Assembly: GCA_003662515.1 (NCBI GenBank)
Contig: QMYF01000013.1
Coordinates: 1-8,026, forward strand
Reading direction: 5' to 3'
From: Candidatus Hecatellales archaeon
GTDB lineage: Archaea; Thermoproteota; Bathyarchaeia; Hecatellales; Hecatellaceae
Length of the DNA: 8,026 nucleotides
Part shown: positions 1 through 5,850 of the stretch, one piece after another
Layout of the letters: each line of letters begins with the position of its first letter
Position numbering within the stretch: position 1 is the stretch's first letter
The notes under the pieces: model-generated
Database searches by the model: none
Told to the model about the DNA's origin: nothing
Seen by the model: only the letters and a program-made list of their open reading frames with translations
Position numbers and translations under genes: made by a program

Positions 1-179
1 GGGTTAAGGCTAGGGGGAACCCTGGAGGAGCCACAAGCCTCTACCAGCTGGTGGAAGTTTTCTGGCAGCTTAGAGGCGAAGCCGGCCGAAACCAGCTTCC
101 GAAAGCTGAGGTAGGCTTGGCTCAAAGCTTGGGAGGCCTTTACTCCTTCGCTACGGTCACCATTTTAAGGAGGGTTTAA
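1..179 (+). CDS. Thiolase (acetyl-CoA acetyltransferase family), C-terminal end only
   Basis: Partial gene cut by the left edge; the reading frame begins at base 3 and ends at TAA 177-179, giving the last 58 residues. The segment matches the end of the thiolase fold: a KARG-x-P-x-GAT loop, then LRGEAG-x-NQ, then GLAQS-x-GG and a final beta strand ending TVTIL. Thiolases join two acetyl-CoA to acetoacetyl-CoA; in archaea the SCPx-like version works in a complex with HMG-CoA synthase and a DUF35 protein, the first steps of the mevalonate pathway. The DUF35 gene directly downstream supports that assignment. Oddly, the usual GHP motif reads GNP, and the position that holds the second catalytic Cys in bacterial thiolases reads Ser (QSLGG). 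The missing N-terminal part, with the nucleophilic Cys, cannot be judged. HMG-CoA synthase probably lies further upstream, but that is inference. Confidence 0.88.
   Translation, partial: VKARGNPGGATSLYQLVEVFWQLRGEAGRNQLPKAEVGLAQSLGGLYSFATVTILRRV
169..173 (+). promoter_or_regulatory. Ribosome-binding site GGAGG that decides the CTG start of the DUF35 gene
   Basis: A full GGAGG lies inside the last codons of the thiolase gene, with exactly 8 bases between it and CTG 182-184. The same 8-base spacing from GGAGG to start is seen at the creatininase (ATG 5851) and Hsp20 (TTG 6634) genes, and the Hsp20 spacer is also similar in sequence (TTTAACCC against GTTTAAAC). No in-frame ATG, GTG or TTG lies near enough to this site to serve instead. 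Confidence 0.65.
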
Positions 180-181
180 AC

Positions 182-592
182 CTGACAGCCGCAAGTGTTC
201 CCAGATATTGGAGGGAATCCAAGTATAGGTATAGGCTGATAGGGACACGTTGCCCCCGCTGCGGAGCCATCCATTTCCCGCGGAGGCTTGTCTGCCCCCA
301 GTGTGGAAGCAGGGAGCTTGAAGAGTACAAGCTCAGCGAGAAGGGGAAACTCCTCTCCTTCACGGTTATCAAGGATGACCCGCCTAAAGGCTACGAGTTT
401 CAAACCCCCTATGTGGTGGGTTTGGTGGAGCTTGAGGATGGCGTTAAAATTTTAACCCAGCTTACCGACGTTTTCCCCGAGGAAGTATATGTTGGAATGC
501 CTGTGGAAATGGTTTTCAGAAAGGTTAGGGAGGCAGGAGCGGAAGGAATAATTGAGTATGGATACAAGTTCAGGCCTAGAATGGCCGAGTGA
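182..592 (+). CDS. DUF35 zinc-ribbon/OB-fold protein, scaffold of the thiolase-HMG-CoA synthase complex (CTG start)
   Basis: A 136-residue protein. Residues 6-20 form the N-terminal helix typical of the family (VPRYWRES...YRLIG). Four cysteines C24-x2-C27 and C38-x2-C41 make a rubredoxin-like zinc ribbon, and residues about 46-118 form the OB-fold, ending in the conserved YGYKFRP tail (127-132). In archaea this protein links acetoacetyl-CoA thiolase and HMG-CoA synthase and shares a CoA site, pushing the unfavourable thiolase step forward. It lies 2 bases after the thiolase stop, so translation is probably coupled. The only sensible start is CTG at 182: it gives the full-length N-terminal helix and sits 8 bases after GGAGG. 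ATG codons occur in frame only late in the gene, so start-codon-restricted gene finders would miss it. The last 35 bases overlap the next gene. Function is confident; the start codon is inferred. Confidence 0.87.
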   Translation: MTAASVPRYWRESKYRYRLIGTRCPRCGAIHFPRRLVCPQCGSRELEEYKLSEKGKLLSFTVIKDDPPKGYEFQTPYVVGLVELEDGVKILTQLTDVFPEEVYVGMPVEMVFRKVREAGAEGIIEYGYKFRPRMAE

Positions 593-1565
593 CCTAGCCG
601 AAACAGCGAGAAAAGTTAAAAGCTACATTGAAGATTTCCTGGAAACAGTTTTCCCTCCAGCTCAAACCCTTTACCAGGCTTCCCGCCACCTCTTCACCAC
701 CGGAGGGAAAATGCTTCGACCCTACATGGCGGTTAAGGCATGTGAGGTGGTGGGAGGCTCAGCCGAGCAGGCAGTTCCAGCAGCCGCCGCCGTAGAAATG
801 CTTCACACCTTCACCCTCATCCACGACGACATTATTGATAGGGATGAGGTTAGAAGAGGGCTTCCAGCCGTCCACGTTAAGTGGGGTGAACCTGTAGCCA
901 TCCTGGCTGGAGACTTCCTCTTCTCCAAGGTTTTCCTCGCTGTTTCCCGCGGCCTTAAAGATAGAGGGGTTCCCAGCGAAACCGTCGCCCGCGTGGTGGA
1001 GGTCCTAGCCGACGCCACAGGGAAAATCTGTGAAGGCCAAATGCTGGATATGAGCTTCGAAGGGAGGGAAACAGTTTCCGAGGAAGAATATCTGGCCATG
1101 GTGGAACGTAAAACCGCCTACCTCTTCAAGGCTTCCTCCCAGATAGGCGCCCTAATAGGCGGAGCCGGTGAAGACTGGGTGGAAAGGCTTGGCGAGTATG
1201 GGAGGCTGGCCGGCATAGGCTTCCAGATGGTTGACGATGTTTTGGGGCTAGTGGCCGACGAGGCTAAGCTTGGGAAACCTGTTGGAAGCGACCTGCGCGA
1301 AGGGAAGAAAACTATGCCCATAATTTACGCTTTAAGTAGAGCCAGCGTCGAGCAGCGTAAAACTATTCTTGAAGCCTCGGTTAAACCTGAAAGGATGGGT
1401 GAAGCTTTGAAGCTTATAGTAAGCCTCGGCGGAATAGATTATGCGAAAACCCAGGCGAGAAAATATGTGGAAGCTGCCCTAGAACAGTTGAAGCCTCTGC
1501 CGGAAACCCCTGCCAAAAAAAGCCTTGAAACCCTAGCCAAAATCCTTGTGGAAAGAGAATTTTAA
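558..1565 (+). CDS. Polyprenyl diphosphate synthase, probably geranylgeranyl diphosphate synthase
   Basis: A 335-residue trans-isoprenyl diphosphate synthase. Seen in order: GGKMLRP (49-55), which binds IPP; the first Asp-rich motif DDIID (90-94) followed by RRG; GQ (161); K186-T; then GFQMVDDVLG (221-230), the second Asp-rich motif with its last Asp replaced by Gly, a variant known in archaeal enzymes; and GKPVGSD with EGKKT (239-252). Five residues before the first motif is Phe85 and four before is Thr86, with no insertion in the motif; this fits archaeal type I GGPP synthases, which make the C20 precursor of ether lipids. A longer or shorter product cannot be excluded. It overlaps the DUF35 gene by 35 bases, so supply of mevalonate and use of isoprenoids are translated together. 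ATG 558 was chosen because a purine-rich GGAAGGA lies about 10 bases before it; TTG 552 is the alternative, adding two residues. Confidence 0.92.
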   Translation: MDTSSGLEWPSDLAETARKVKSYIEDFLETVFPPAQTLYQASRHLFTTGGKMLRPYMAVKACEVVGGSAEQAVPAAAAVEMLHTFTLIHDDIIDRDEVRRGLPAVHVKWGEPVAILAGDFLFSKVFLAVSRGLKDRGVPSETVARVVEVLADATGKICEGQMLDMSFEGRETVSEEEYLAMVERKTAYLFKASSQIGALIGGAGEDWVERLGEYGRLAGIGFQMVDDVLGLVADEAKLGKPVGSDLREGKKTMPIIYALSRASVEQRKTILEASVKPERMGEALKLIVSLGGIDYAKTQARKYVEAALEQLKPLPETPAKKSLETLAKILVEREF

Positions 1566-1613
1566 AGGGGTTTTCAACGCTAAAACCTGAAGGGTAAAGG
1601 GTTTACTTTTGGG

Positions 1614-2294
1614 GTGAAAGCCTTGGCGAGGGTTAGATGGCTGGGGCATGCCTGCTTTGAAATCCAGCTCGGCCAAACCGTAATCTTGGTGGACCCATGG
1701 CTTGAGGGAAACCCTCAGGCACCCTTGAAGCCTTCAGACCTCTCCAAAGTAGACCTTGTCTGTGTAACCCATGACCATGGAGACCATCTAGGCGACGCCT
1801 TTGAAATCTGTAAGCGTACAGGAGCAAGCTTTCTGGCAACCTACGAGCTTGGAGTGCAGGCTGAACAGCAGGGAGTATCAAACGTGCTCGGCATAAATAT
1901 TGGTGGAACCGTGAAAGTGAAAGATGTTGAGGTCACCATGGTTCACGCCTTCCATACGGCTGGACGCGGAGCCCCCACAGGCTTCATTCTGAAAGGCGAA
2001 GGCAAAACGGTTTACCATGCCGGCGATACCGGCCTCTTCGGAGACATGAAGCTGATAGGCGACCTTTACCAGCCTTACCTGGCCCTAATCCCCATCGGAG
2101 GCTACTACACTATGGGGCCTAGGGAGGCTGTTGAAGCCGTTAAACTTCTGAAGCCTAAGGTTGTCATACCCATGCACTACGGAAGCCTCCCGGTTCTCGA
2201 GCCTTCAGCCGAAAAATTTGTGGATTTAGCTTCGAGGGAGAAGCTTCCAGCGGAAATAGTAGTTTTAAAGCCTGGAGAATCCTACAGTTTTTAA
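1614..2294 (+). CDS. UPF0173 metal-dependent hydrolase (metallo-beta-lactamase fold)
   Basis: A 226-residue protein covering a whole single-domain metallo-beta-lactamase fold. Metal-binding motifs are intact: H53-x-H55-x-D57-H58 (THDHGDH), H114 (AFHTA), HAGDTG with D138, and H188 (PMHYG). The WLGHACF start, the FHTA-GAPTGF segment and the YYTMGP loop are characteristic of the UPF0173/YtkL group. These are soluble putative di-metal hydrolases with no settled substrate. The gene follows the GGPP synthase by 48 bases on the same strand and may share its transcript; no clear promoter is seen between them. The start is uncertain: GTG 1614, or TTG 1623, for which GGTGA at 1613-1617 would be a ribosome site. 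The stop overlaps the stop of the convergent downstream gene. Confidence 0.85.
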   Translation: MKALARVRWLGHACFEIQLGQTVILVDPWLEGNPQAPLKPSDLSKVDLVCVTHDHGDHLGDAFEICKRTGASFLATYELGVQAEQQGVSNVLGINIGGTVKVKDVEVTMVHAFHTAGRGAPTGFILKGEGKTVYHAGDTGLFGDMKLIGDLYQPYLALIPIGGYYTMGPREAVEAVKLLKPKVVIPMHYGSLPVLEPSAEKFVDLASREKLPAEIVVLKPGESYSF

Positions 2295-3022
2295 GGACGC
2301 CTGCTAGAGGCCTCCCTGAGGAGGAGGCCAAGCCTCTCCTCAACCTCCACGGTGAACCTTCGAAGGTCAGTGTAAAGCTTTAGGGCTTCATCTAGAAGCC
2401 TCATCAGCCTGAAGGTTTCCTCATCCATTTTTCTCCACAGCTCCTCCATTTCAGGCTTCTTAAGCTCATGGGATACTCCCAGGTCTTCAACGACTTCTTC
2501 AGGCTTGAAAGGCGTAACGCTGGTTTTCCCATCCCAGTCTTTCGCCCTTTCCGGGCTGTAAGCCCTGTCGAAGGTGGCTGAAGCTGAAATCCATTTCCCT
2601 CCAAGATAGGCTTCAGCGAAAACCGTTATTACAACAGGTGGATGAACCTTGGCCATAAGGCTTCTAACCTCTCCCCTGGGAAGCGCCCTCAAATAGAATT
2701 CCATATCTACCTTCTGGTAGTGGTAGCGGGCTGGAATTCCCAGGGAGCGGAAAAGAGCCACCTGAAGGTTAGCCTTATTATAGCAGGGTGCATGGGTAAG
2801 CTTCAAAACCTCTTGCGCCGGCAGAAGCCTTTGAGGGAAAGGATACCAACGTATCGAATCTCTAACCCAACGGAAAACCTGAACAGCAGCCTCCCGTTTA
2901 TCTTTTAAGCCCTCAGCCAGCTGCCTTGCCTTCCTTAAAACCTCCGGGTGTTCAGGGTTGCAGAAACGTGAAGCCTTCAAATATGAGTCCAGACTGCTCC
3001 CTTTGGCCATGGTCCCAGCCAA
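2291..3022 (-). CDS. Transglutaminase-like protein with an incomplete catalytic triad
   Basis: A 243-residue protein if TTG 3022 is used, 239 if ATG 3010 is used. Residues 35-60 form the helix seen before transglutaminase cores (AAVQVFRWVRDSIRW). The core follows: C80-Y-N-K-A with ALFRSLGIPARY (89-100), the standard catalytic-Cys helix. The paired strands FAEAYLGGKW (135-144) and ATFD (149-152) match the region that normally carries His and Asp. In this copy the expected His, four residues before Glu137, is Thr133, and the Asp position is Ser148. The C-terminal 60 residues are charged and helical, perhaps a coiled coil. No signal peptide or membrane segment is seen, so it is probably cytoplasmic. 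Related archaeal proteins have no proven role; some in the superfamily are proteases or amidases. Divergent from the tRNA gene and convergent with the UPF0173 gene. Family call good, activity doubtful. Confidence 0.75.
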   Translation of the reverse strand: MAGTMAKGSSLDSYLKASRFCNPEHPEVLRKARQLAEGLKDKREAAVQVFRWVRDSIRWYPFPQRLLPAQEVLKLTHAPCYNKANLQVALFRSLGIPARYHYQKVDMEFYLRALPRGEVRSLMAKVHPPVVITVFAEAYLGGKWISASATFDRAYSPERAKDWDGKTSVTPFKPEEVVEDLGVSHELKKPEMEELWRKMDEETFRLMRLLDEALKLYTDLRRFTVEVEERLGLLLREASSRRP

Positions 3023-3053
3023 ACTTTAGCTACTCCAAACCATCTATTTGAAC

Positions 3054-3067
3054 CTTCCAGTTGGAAG
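3054..3067. promoter_or_regulatory. Inverted repeat CTTCCA-GT-TGGAAG, possible operator
   Basis: Two 6-base arms with a 2-base centre in the 110-base region between the transglutaminase-like gene (leftward) and the tRNA gene (rightward). It lies just upstream of a weak AT-rich element (CAAATAGA on the - strand, about 3043-3050) that could be the TATA box of the leftward gene. Size and symmetry fit a dimeric repressor site, but chance is possible. Confidence 0.3.
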
Positions 3068-3088
3068 CTTAAAGAGCCTGAGATAGAG

Positions 3089-3097
3089 TTAAAATAT
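3089..3097 (+). promoter_or_regulatory. TATA-like element for the tRNA gene
   Basis: TTAAAATAT preceded by a purine run (AGATAGAG) that could act as a BRE. Archaeal transcription begins roughly 25 bases past the TATA centre, which would put the start near 3118-3122 and leave a leader of about 11-15 bases for RNase P to remove before 3133. Confidence 0.5.
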
Positions 3098-3132
3098 TGT
3101 GAAAGTCTTACAGATAGATAGCTTAGACGGCT

Positions 3133-3211
3133 GCGGCCGTGGTCTAGCCTGGATTAGGATGGGGGCCCTCCAAGCCCCAGATCGCGGGTTCAAATCCCGC
3201 CGGCCGCACCA
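3133..3211 (+). tRNA. tRNA-Gly (anticodon UCC), CCA encoded, C at position 33
   Basis: A full cloverleaf can be drawn. Acceptor stem GCGGCCG (3133-3139) pairs perfectly with CGGCCGC (3201-3207). The D stem is GTCT/GGAT (3142-3145/3157-3160) with two G-U pairs and GG in the loop. The anticodon stem is GGGGC/GCCCC (3162-3166/3174-3178). The variable loop has 5 bases, and the T stem is GCGGG/CCCGC around TTCAAAT (3184-3200). The discriminator is A3208, followed by encoded CCA 3209-3211. The seven-base anticodon loop is CCTCCAA, so the anticodon is TCC (3169-3171), reading GGA and probably other Gly codons. The base before the anticodon is C rather than the nearly universal U33; shifting the loop by one to make T3169 position 33 (anticodon CCA) breaks the stem. 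No intron is present. Confidence 0.93.
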
Positions 3212-3218
3212 AAATTTT
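3211..3218 (+). promoter_or_regulatory. AAAATTTT element at the tRNA 3' end, possible TATA box or tRNA terminator
   Basis: This 8-base palindrome begins on the last base of the encoded CCA. Its centre is about 28 bases before GTG 3243, a distance that would allow near-leaderless transcription of the downstream gene. The T run could equally stop tRNA transcription. The sequence does not separate these options. Confidence 0.3.
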
Positions 3219-3242
3219 CCCGGCTGGGAGCAGGCTTTCAAA

Positions 3243-4220
3243 GTGAAGCCCTTTTTAAGTTTAGGTTTAACCTCTGCCATGCCTTCAGAATGGTTAGACT
3301 GGAGTTTCCGCCGCTGCGAAGCCCTAGGTTTTCAGGGTCTTTGGATAGGAGAGGACATAGGCCGGCCCGGTGAAATCTTCACGCTGACAGGTCTAGCAGT
3401 CCTCTCGACGGCGGGAATCCCTGTGGGAATAGGTTTAACCAGCCCTTTCATTCGAAATCTCTCCACGCTAGCTAGGGCAGCTTACAGCCTCCATGAGGCT
3501 TCAAAGGGCAGATTTAGGCTTGGCTTAGGAGTAGGCGGGAAAAAGGACTTGGAAAGTCTTGGCGTTAAGGTGGATAAGCCTCTTAAAGCTATGAGGGAAG
3601 CCTTAACGCTTCTCCGAAGCCTATGGAAAGGTGAAAGCTTAACCTTCCAAAGCGAATTCTTCCAGTTCAAAAATTACAAGGCGAAGTTTAAAGCTGAAAT
3701 CCCCGTTTTTCTCGGAGCTCGAGGAGAGAAAATGTTGAGGCTGGCTGGGGAAGAAGCAGACGGCGCCCTGGTGAGCGGGCCTAGAGGCTACCTCGAGAAA
3801 GCTTTAGCCTTCAGTAGGGAGGGCCTAAACTGTACGCTTACCCAGCCGAAGAAGTTAGTTAAGGTTGCCTGGCTTCCTACCATTCTCACCACAAGCGAGG
3901 AAGATTTAACGTTGGCGCGGAAAGTAGCTGCCACCATCCTTCTCGACACTCCCAGCAAGGTTTTCGCCTACTCGAAAATGGATTTAGGTAAGGTTGAAGA
4001 GGTTAAACGTGTTGCGGCTTCAAGTCTAAGGGAGGCAGCCTCCCTAGTCGACAGGGAAACCTTAGAAGCCCTAACCGTTTACGGAGATTCCGAGGAGGTT
4101 TGCAGTAAGCTGCGGGAGCTAGCTGCACTCGGCTTCGATGAGGTAGTTTTCGGGCCTCCCTACGGGAAAAATTGGGAGAAGGCTGTGGAAGAGGTTGCTA
4201 AAGCATGGCTGAGAAAATGA
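3243..4220 (+). CDS. Mer-like luciferase-fold (LLM) oxidoreductase, probably F420-dependent, copy 1
   Basis: A 325-residue TIM-barrel protein of the bacterial luciferase-like family, close to the length of archaeal methylenetetrahydromethanopterin reductase (Mer). Seen in order: FLSLGLTS first strand (4-11), ALGFQGLWIGED (27-38), VGIGLTSPFIRN (61-72), the nucleotide-site loop KGRFRLGLGVGG (88-99), LGVKVDKP (106-113), and FLGARGEKMLRLAGE with ADGAL (156-176), all in Mer order. Such enzymes use reduced F420 to reduce C1 carriers or other small substrates; the actual substrate here is unknown. GTG 3243 was chosen because translation from it begins exactly at the first barrel strand; the open frame extends further upstream but only by reading through the tRNA gene. 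A GGGAG lies 12 bases before it. The stop overlaps the start of the second copy (ATGA), so the two are co-translated. Confidence 0.82.
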   Translation: MKPFLSLGLTSAMPSEWLDWSFRRCEALGFQGLWIGEDIGRPGEIFTLTGLAVLSTAGIPVGIGLTSPFIRNLSTLARAAYSLHEASKGRFRLGLGVGGKKDLESLGVKVDKPLKAMREALTLLRSLWKGESLTFQSEFFQFKNYKAKFKAEIPVFLGARGEKMLRLAGEEADGALVSGPRGYLEKALAFSREGLNCTLTQPKKLVKVAWLPTILTTSEEDLTLARKVAATILLDTPSKVFAYSKMDLGKVEEVKRVAASSLREAASLVDRETLEALTVYGDSEEVCSKLRELAALGFDEVVFGPPYGKNWEKAVEEVAKAWLRK

Positions 4221-5116
4221 GTTTTGGATTGGCTGTGGCTGCCGAGAAAGGTTTTTGGGAAGCGGTAGAGAAGGCGGTGGAAGCGGAAAGGCTTGGTTTA
4301 GGCTACGTCTGGTTTTTCGATAGACCCTGCCTGGTTTATCCTCCCCTGCTAGCTGAGGCGGCGGCCAGCCAGACCTCGAAGCTTAAGCTGGGTTTAGGTT
4401 TAAGCCCTCTTCTCCACAGTCCAGCCGACATAGCCTCCACCATGGAAACCCTCCTAAAGTTTTACGGGGAAAGATTTGAACTCTGCCTTATCCCGGGAGA
4501 TAAGGTTCAACTTTCCCGGGTTGGTGTAAGCCTTGACAAGCCTGGAGAAGCCTTAAACCTCATCCTCAAGGCCAGAGAGAAAATTAAAGAGAGGCTTAAA
4601 GCTGAAGGCTTTTCCTGCCGGGTTTGGCTGGGAGCCCAAGGCCCCGAAATGTTGAAAATAGCTGGAAGATTCGACGGCTTACTGCTTAATGCAGCCTCCA
4701 GAAAGCTGGTTGAATGGGCTTTAAAGGAGTCGAATTTAAGGGTTGAAGGAGGCTTCCAGCTGGGAATCATCGCCTCCTCCTACGTCTACGAAAACTTTAG
4801 AGAGGAGGTTTACAGGATTCTCCGCCGGGCGGCTGCTGTAGCTGCCCTAGGCGCCTCTAAAAGGCTTAAAAAGCTCCTAGGCTTCCCAGAATGGTTGAAG
4901 CAGGCTTCCCTAACCGAGGAAACCGTGGAGAAGCTTCCTTGGGAAATAGTTGAAAATTTCGCTATTTTCCTAGAGGCGGAGAAACTTGGAGACTACGTAG
5001 CCTCCCTGAAGCGTTTAGGAGTTTCCCACCTGGTTTTCTCGCACCCCCAAGATTTCTCTAAGGAAACCATAGGCGAGCTGGCTTCCGCCCTGAAGAGGTT
5101 GTCCTCCCACGGCTAG
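4217..5116 (+). CDS. Mer-like luciferase-fold (LLM) protein, divergent copy 2
   Basis: A 299-residue paralogue of the preceding gene. Shared landmarks are SFGLAV first strand (2-7), GERFELCLIPGDK (84-96), VGVSLDKP (102-109), and WLGAQGPEMLKIAG with FDGLLLN (137-158). The C-terminal LKRLGVSHLVFSHP resembles the ALGFDEVVFGPP of copy 1. Some segments are nearer to classical Mer than copy 1 (PGDK, GAQGPEMLK), yet the loop after the second strand (FFDRPCLVYPP) and the SPLLHSPAD stretch differ clearly, and the protein is about 26 residues shorter. ATG 4217 gives the typical 4-base ATGA overlap and a normal N-terminus; ATG 4205 would add four residues. Constant pairing suggests a heterodimer, as in LuxA/LuxB luciferase, where only one subunit is catalytic; that is inference. 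The stop is shared with the convergent gene. Confidence 0.8.
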   Translation: MSFGLAVAAEKGFWEAVEKAVEAERLGLGYVWFFDRPCLVYPPLLAEAAASQTSKLKLGLGLSPLLHSPADIASTMETLLKFYGERFELCLIPGDKVQLSRVGVSLDKPGEALNLILKAREKIKERLKAEGFSCRVWLGAQGPEMLKIAGRFDGLLLNAASRKLVEWALKESNLRVEGGFQLGIIASSYVYENFREEVYRILRRAAAVAALGASKRLKKLLGFPEWLKQASLTEETVEKLPWEIVENFAIFLEAEKLGDYVASLKRLGVSHLVFSHPQDFSKETIGELASALKRLSSHG

Positions 5117-5763
5117 GCTTCAGCCAGCCTAGCTAGCTCGCTTAAAGCCTTCTCAGCCTCCTCCCTGGAAGTTTCCCTTCCCGACTGGAGAATTCTCTCC
5201 AGCTCGGCCTCCACAGCTTGGTCTAGGCTTCTGCCTTGAAGTTCAAGGCGGAAACCTTCAATGATGGCTGGCTTAGGCTGGAGGGCTGCCCCTTTAACCA
5301 CGGCTTCCTCTCCAACCTTGCTGGCGAGAAGCATTCCAGCTTCCCCACCTCCAATTCTCACCCTGTAAAGGCTGTCGCCTAGACTGGTGGTGGCCACTTT
5401 TTCTAGGGTGAAGCCTTCAACTTTCTCTCCGGCCTCAGCTAGGGCTTCCCGAACCAGCCGGTCAACTTCCTCGTCTGGAACCCTCCTGAAAAGCTCTATT
5501 CGAAGGGTTCCCCAAACCCAAGCTATCTTTCCATCCTCCACCTGATAGTCTATGCGGATGCGCACCACGTCGCCTCTTTCAGACTTCAACTTGTCAACAA
5601 GAATGCCGTAAAGTTTCTGGTTTAGCTCAGCTACCGCCCTTGCGACTTCCTGAGAGGAAACCTTACCCTCAGAAATGGTTGACCTCATCTGGGCGAAAAG
5701 GGTTTTTCTAACCTTATCAGCGTATCCTCCCGAAATGATGAGTCCGGTGTTTAGTGTGGGCAT
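5113..5763 (-). CDS. Conserved archaeal protein, DUF2258-like
   Basis: A 216-residue soluble protein. The N-terminal LNTGLIISGGYADKVRKTLF (4-23) and the ELNQKLYGILVDKLK helix (47-60), followed by a beta-rich RGDVVRIRIDYQVEDG section (63-78) and VWGTLRIELFRRVPDEEV (83-100), resemble the DUF2258 group of archaeal proteins as I remember it; this is a recollection, not a search. Residues 181-216 are highly charged and helical, perhaps a coiled coil. No catalytic motif, cysteine or membrane segment is seen. The function is unknown; a nucleic-acid-linked role would be a guess. ATG 5763 was chosen because it gives the expected MPTLNTG start; an upstream TTG at 5796 falls in the promoter region. A purine tract with GGAGG lies only 2 bases before the ATG, unusually close. 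Divergent from the creatininase-family gene. Confidence 0.7.
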   Translation of the reverse strand: MPTLNTGLIISGGYADKVRKTLFAQMRSTISEGKVSSQEVARAVAELNQKLYGILVDKLKSERGDVVRIRIDYQVEDGKIAWVWGTLRIELFRRVPDEEVDRLVREALAEAGEKVEGFTLEKVATTSLGDSLYRVRIGGGEAGMLLASKVGEEAVVKGAALQPKPAIIEGFRLELQGRSLDQAVEAELERILQSGRETSREEAEKALSELARLAEA

Positions 5764-5850
5764 TCCCTCCCCCCAGCTAGAATATATTTCGCCCAATATA
5801 ATATTATTTTAGCTTTCTGCATTTTAACAGAGGGTAGGGAGGAAACCGCC
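5764..5850. promoter_or_regulatory. Divergent promoter region between the DUF2258-like and creatininase-family genes
   Basis: These 87 bases hold the strongest AT island of the window, AATATAATATTATTTTA at 5795-5811, including the palindrome TAATATTA (5799-5806). A second AT stretch, AATATATTT, lies at 5781-5789. Rightward, a TATA box in the first island would start transcription near 5828, leaving about 20 bases of leader that contain the ribosome site. Leftward, the same island would start near 5778 and give a short leader; the second stretch would instead start almost on ATG 5763, making a leaderless message. Confidence 0.6.
5838..5842 (+). promoter_or_regulatory. Ribosome-binding site GGAGG for the creatininase-family gene
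   Basis: GGAGG sits 8 bases before ATG 5851 and confirms that start. It serves as the internal standard for the spacing used to support the CTG and TTG starts elsewhere in the window. Confidence 0.75.

Noticed and set aside
157..403. Two - strand open frames of 71-75 codons opposite the DUF35 gene
   Set aside because: They are antisense shadows of a clear zinc-ribbon/OB coding frame and show no recognisable protein features.
2642..2908. 88-codon + strand open frame inside the transglutaminase-like gene
   Set aside because: Antisense to a well-supported transglutaminase core; no motif and no ribosome site.
3184..3211. tRNA 3' end as a possible integration (att) site
   Set aside because: No second copy of the T-arm/acceptor sequence, and no integrase gene, is present in the window.
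3099..3242. Upstream extension of the first Mer-like gene to TTG/GTG-type codons near 3099
   Set aside because: It would be translated through the whole tRNA-Gly gene; the family's first beta strand begins right at GTG 3243.
4205..4216. ATG 4205 as start of the second Mer-like gene
   Set aside because: ATG 4217 gives the standard ATGA overlap and the family's usual N-terminus; the extra four residues match nothing.
4492..4520. CCCGGGA...TCCCGGG inverted repeat with a 15-base loop
   Set aside because: Lies within the second Mer-like coding region and follows from its codons; no termination T-run after it.
5735..5741. ATGATGA resembling a box C of a C/D guide RNA
   Set aside because: No box D (CTGA) at a fitting distance and no terminal stem; the site is inside the DUF2258-like gene.
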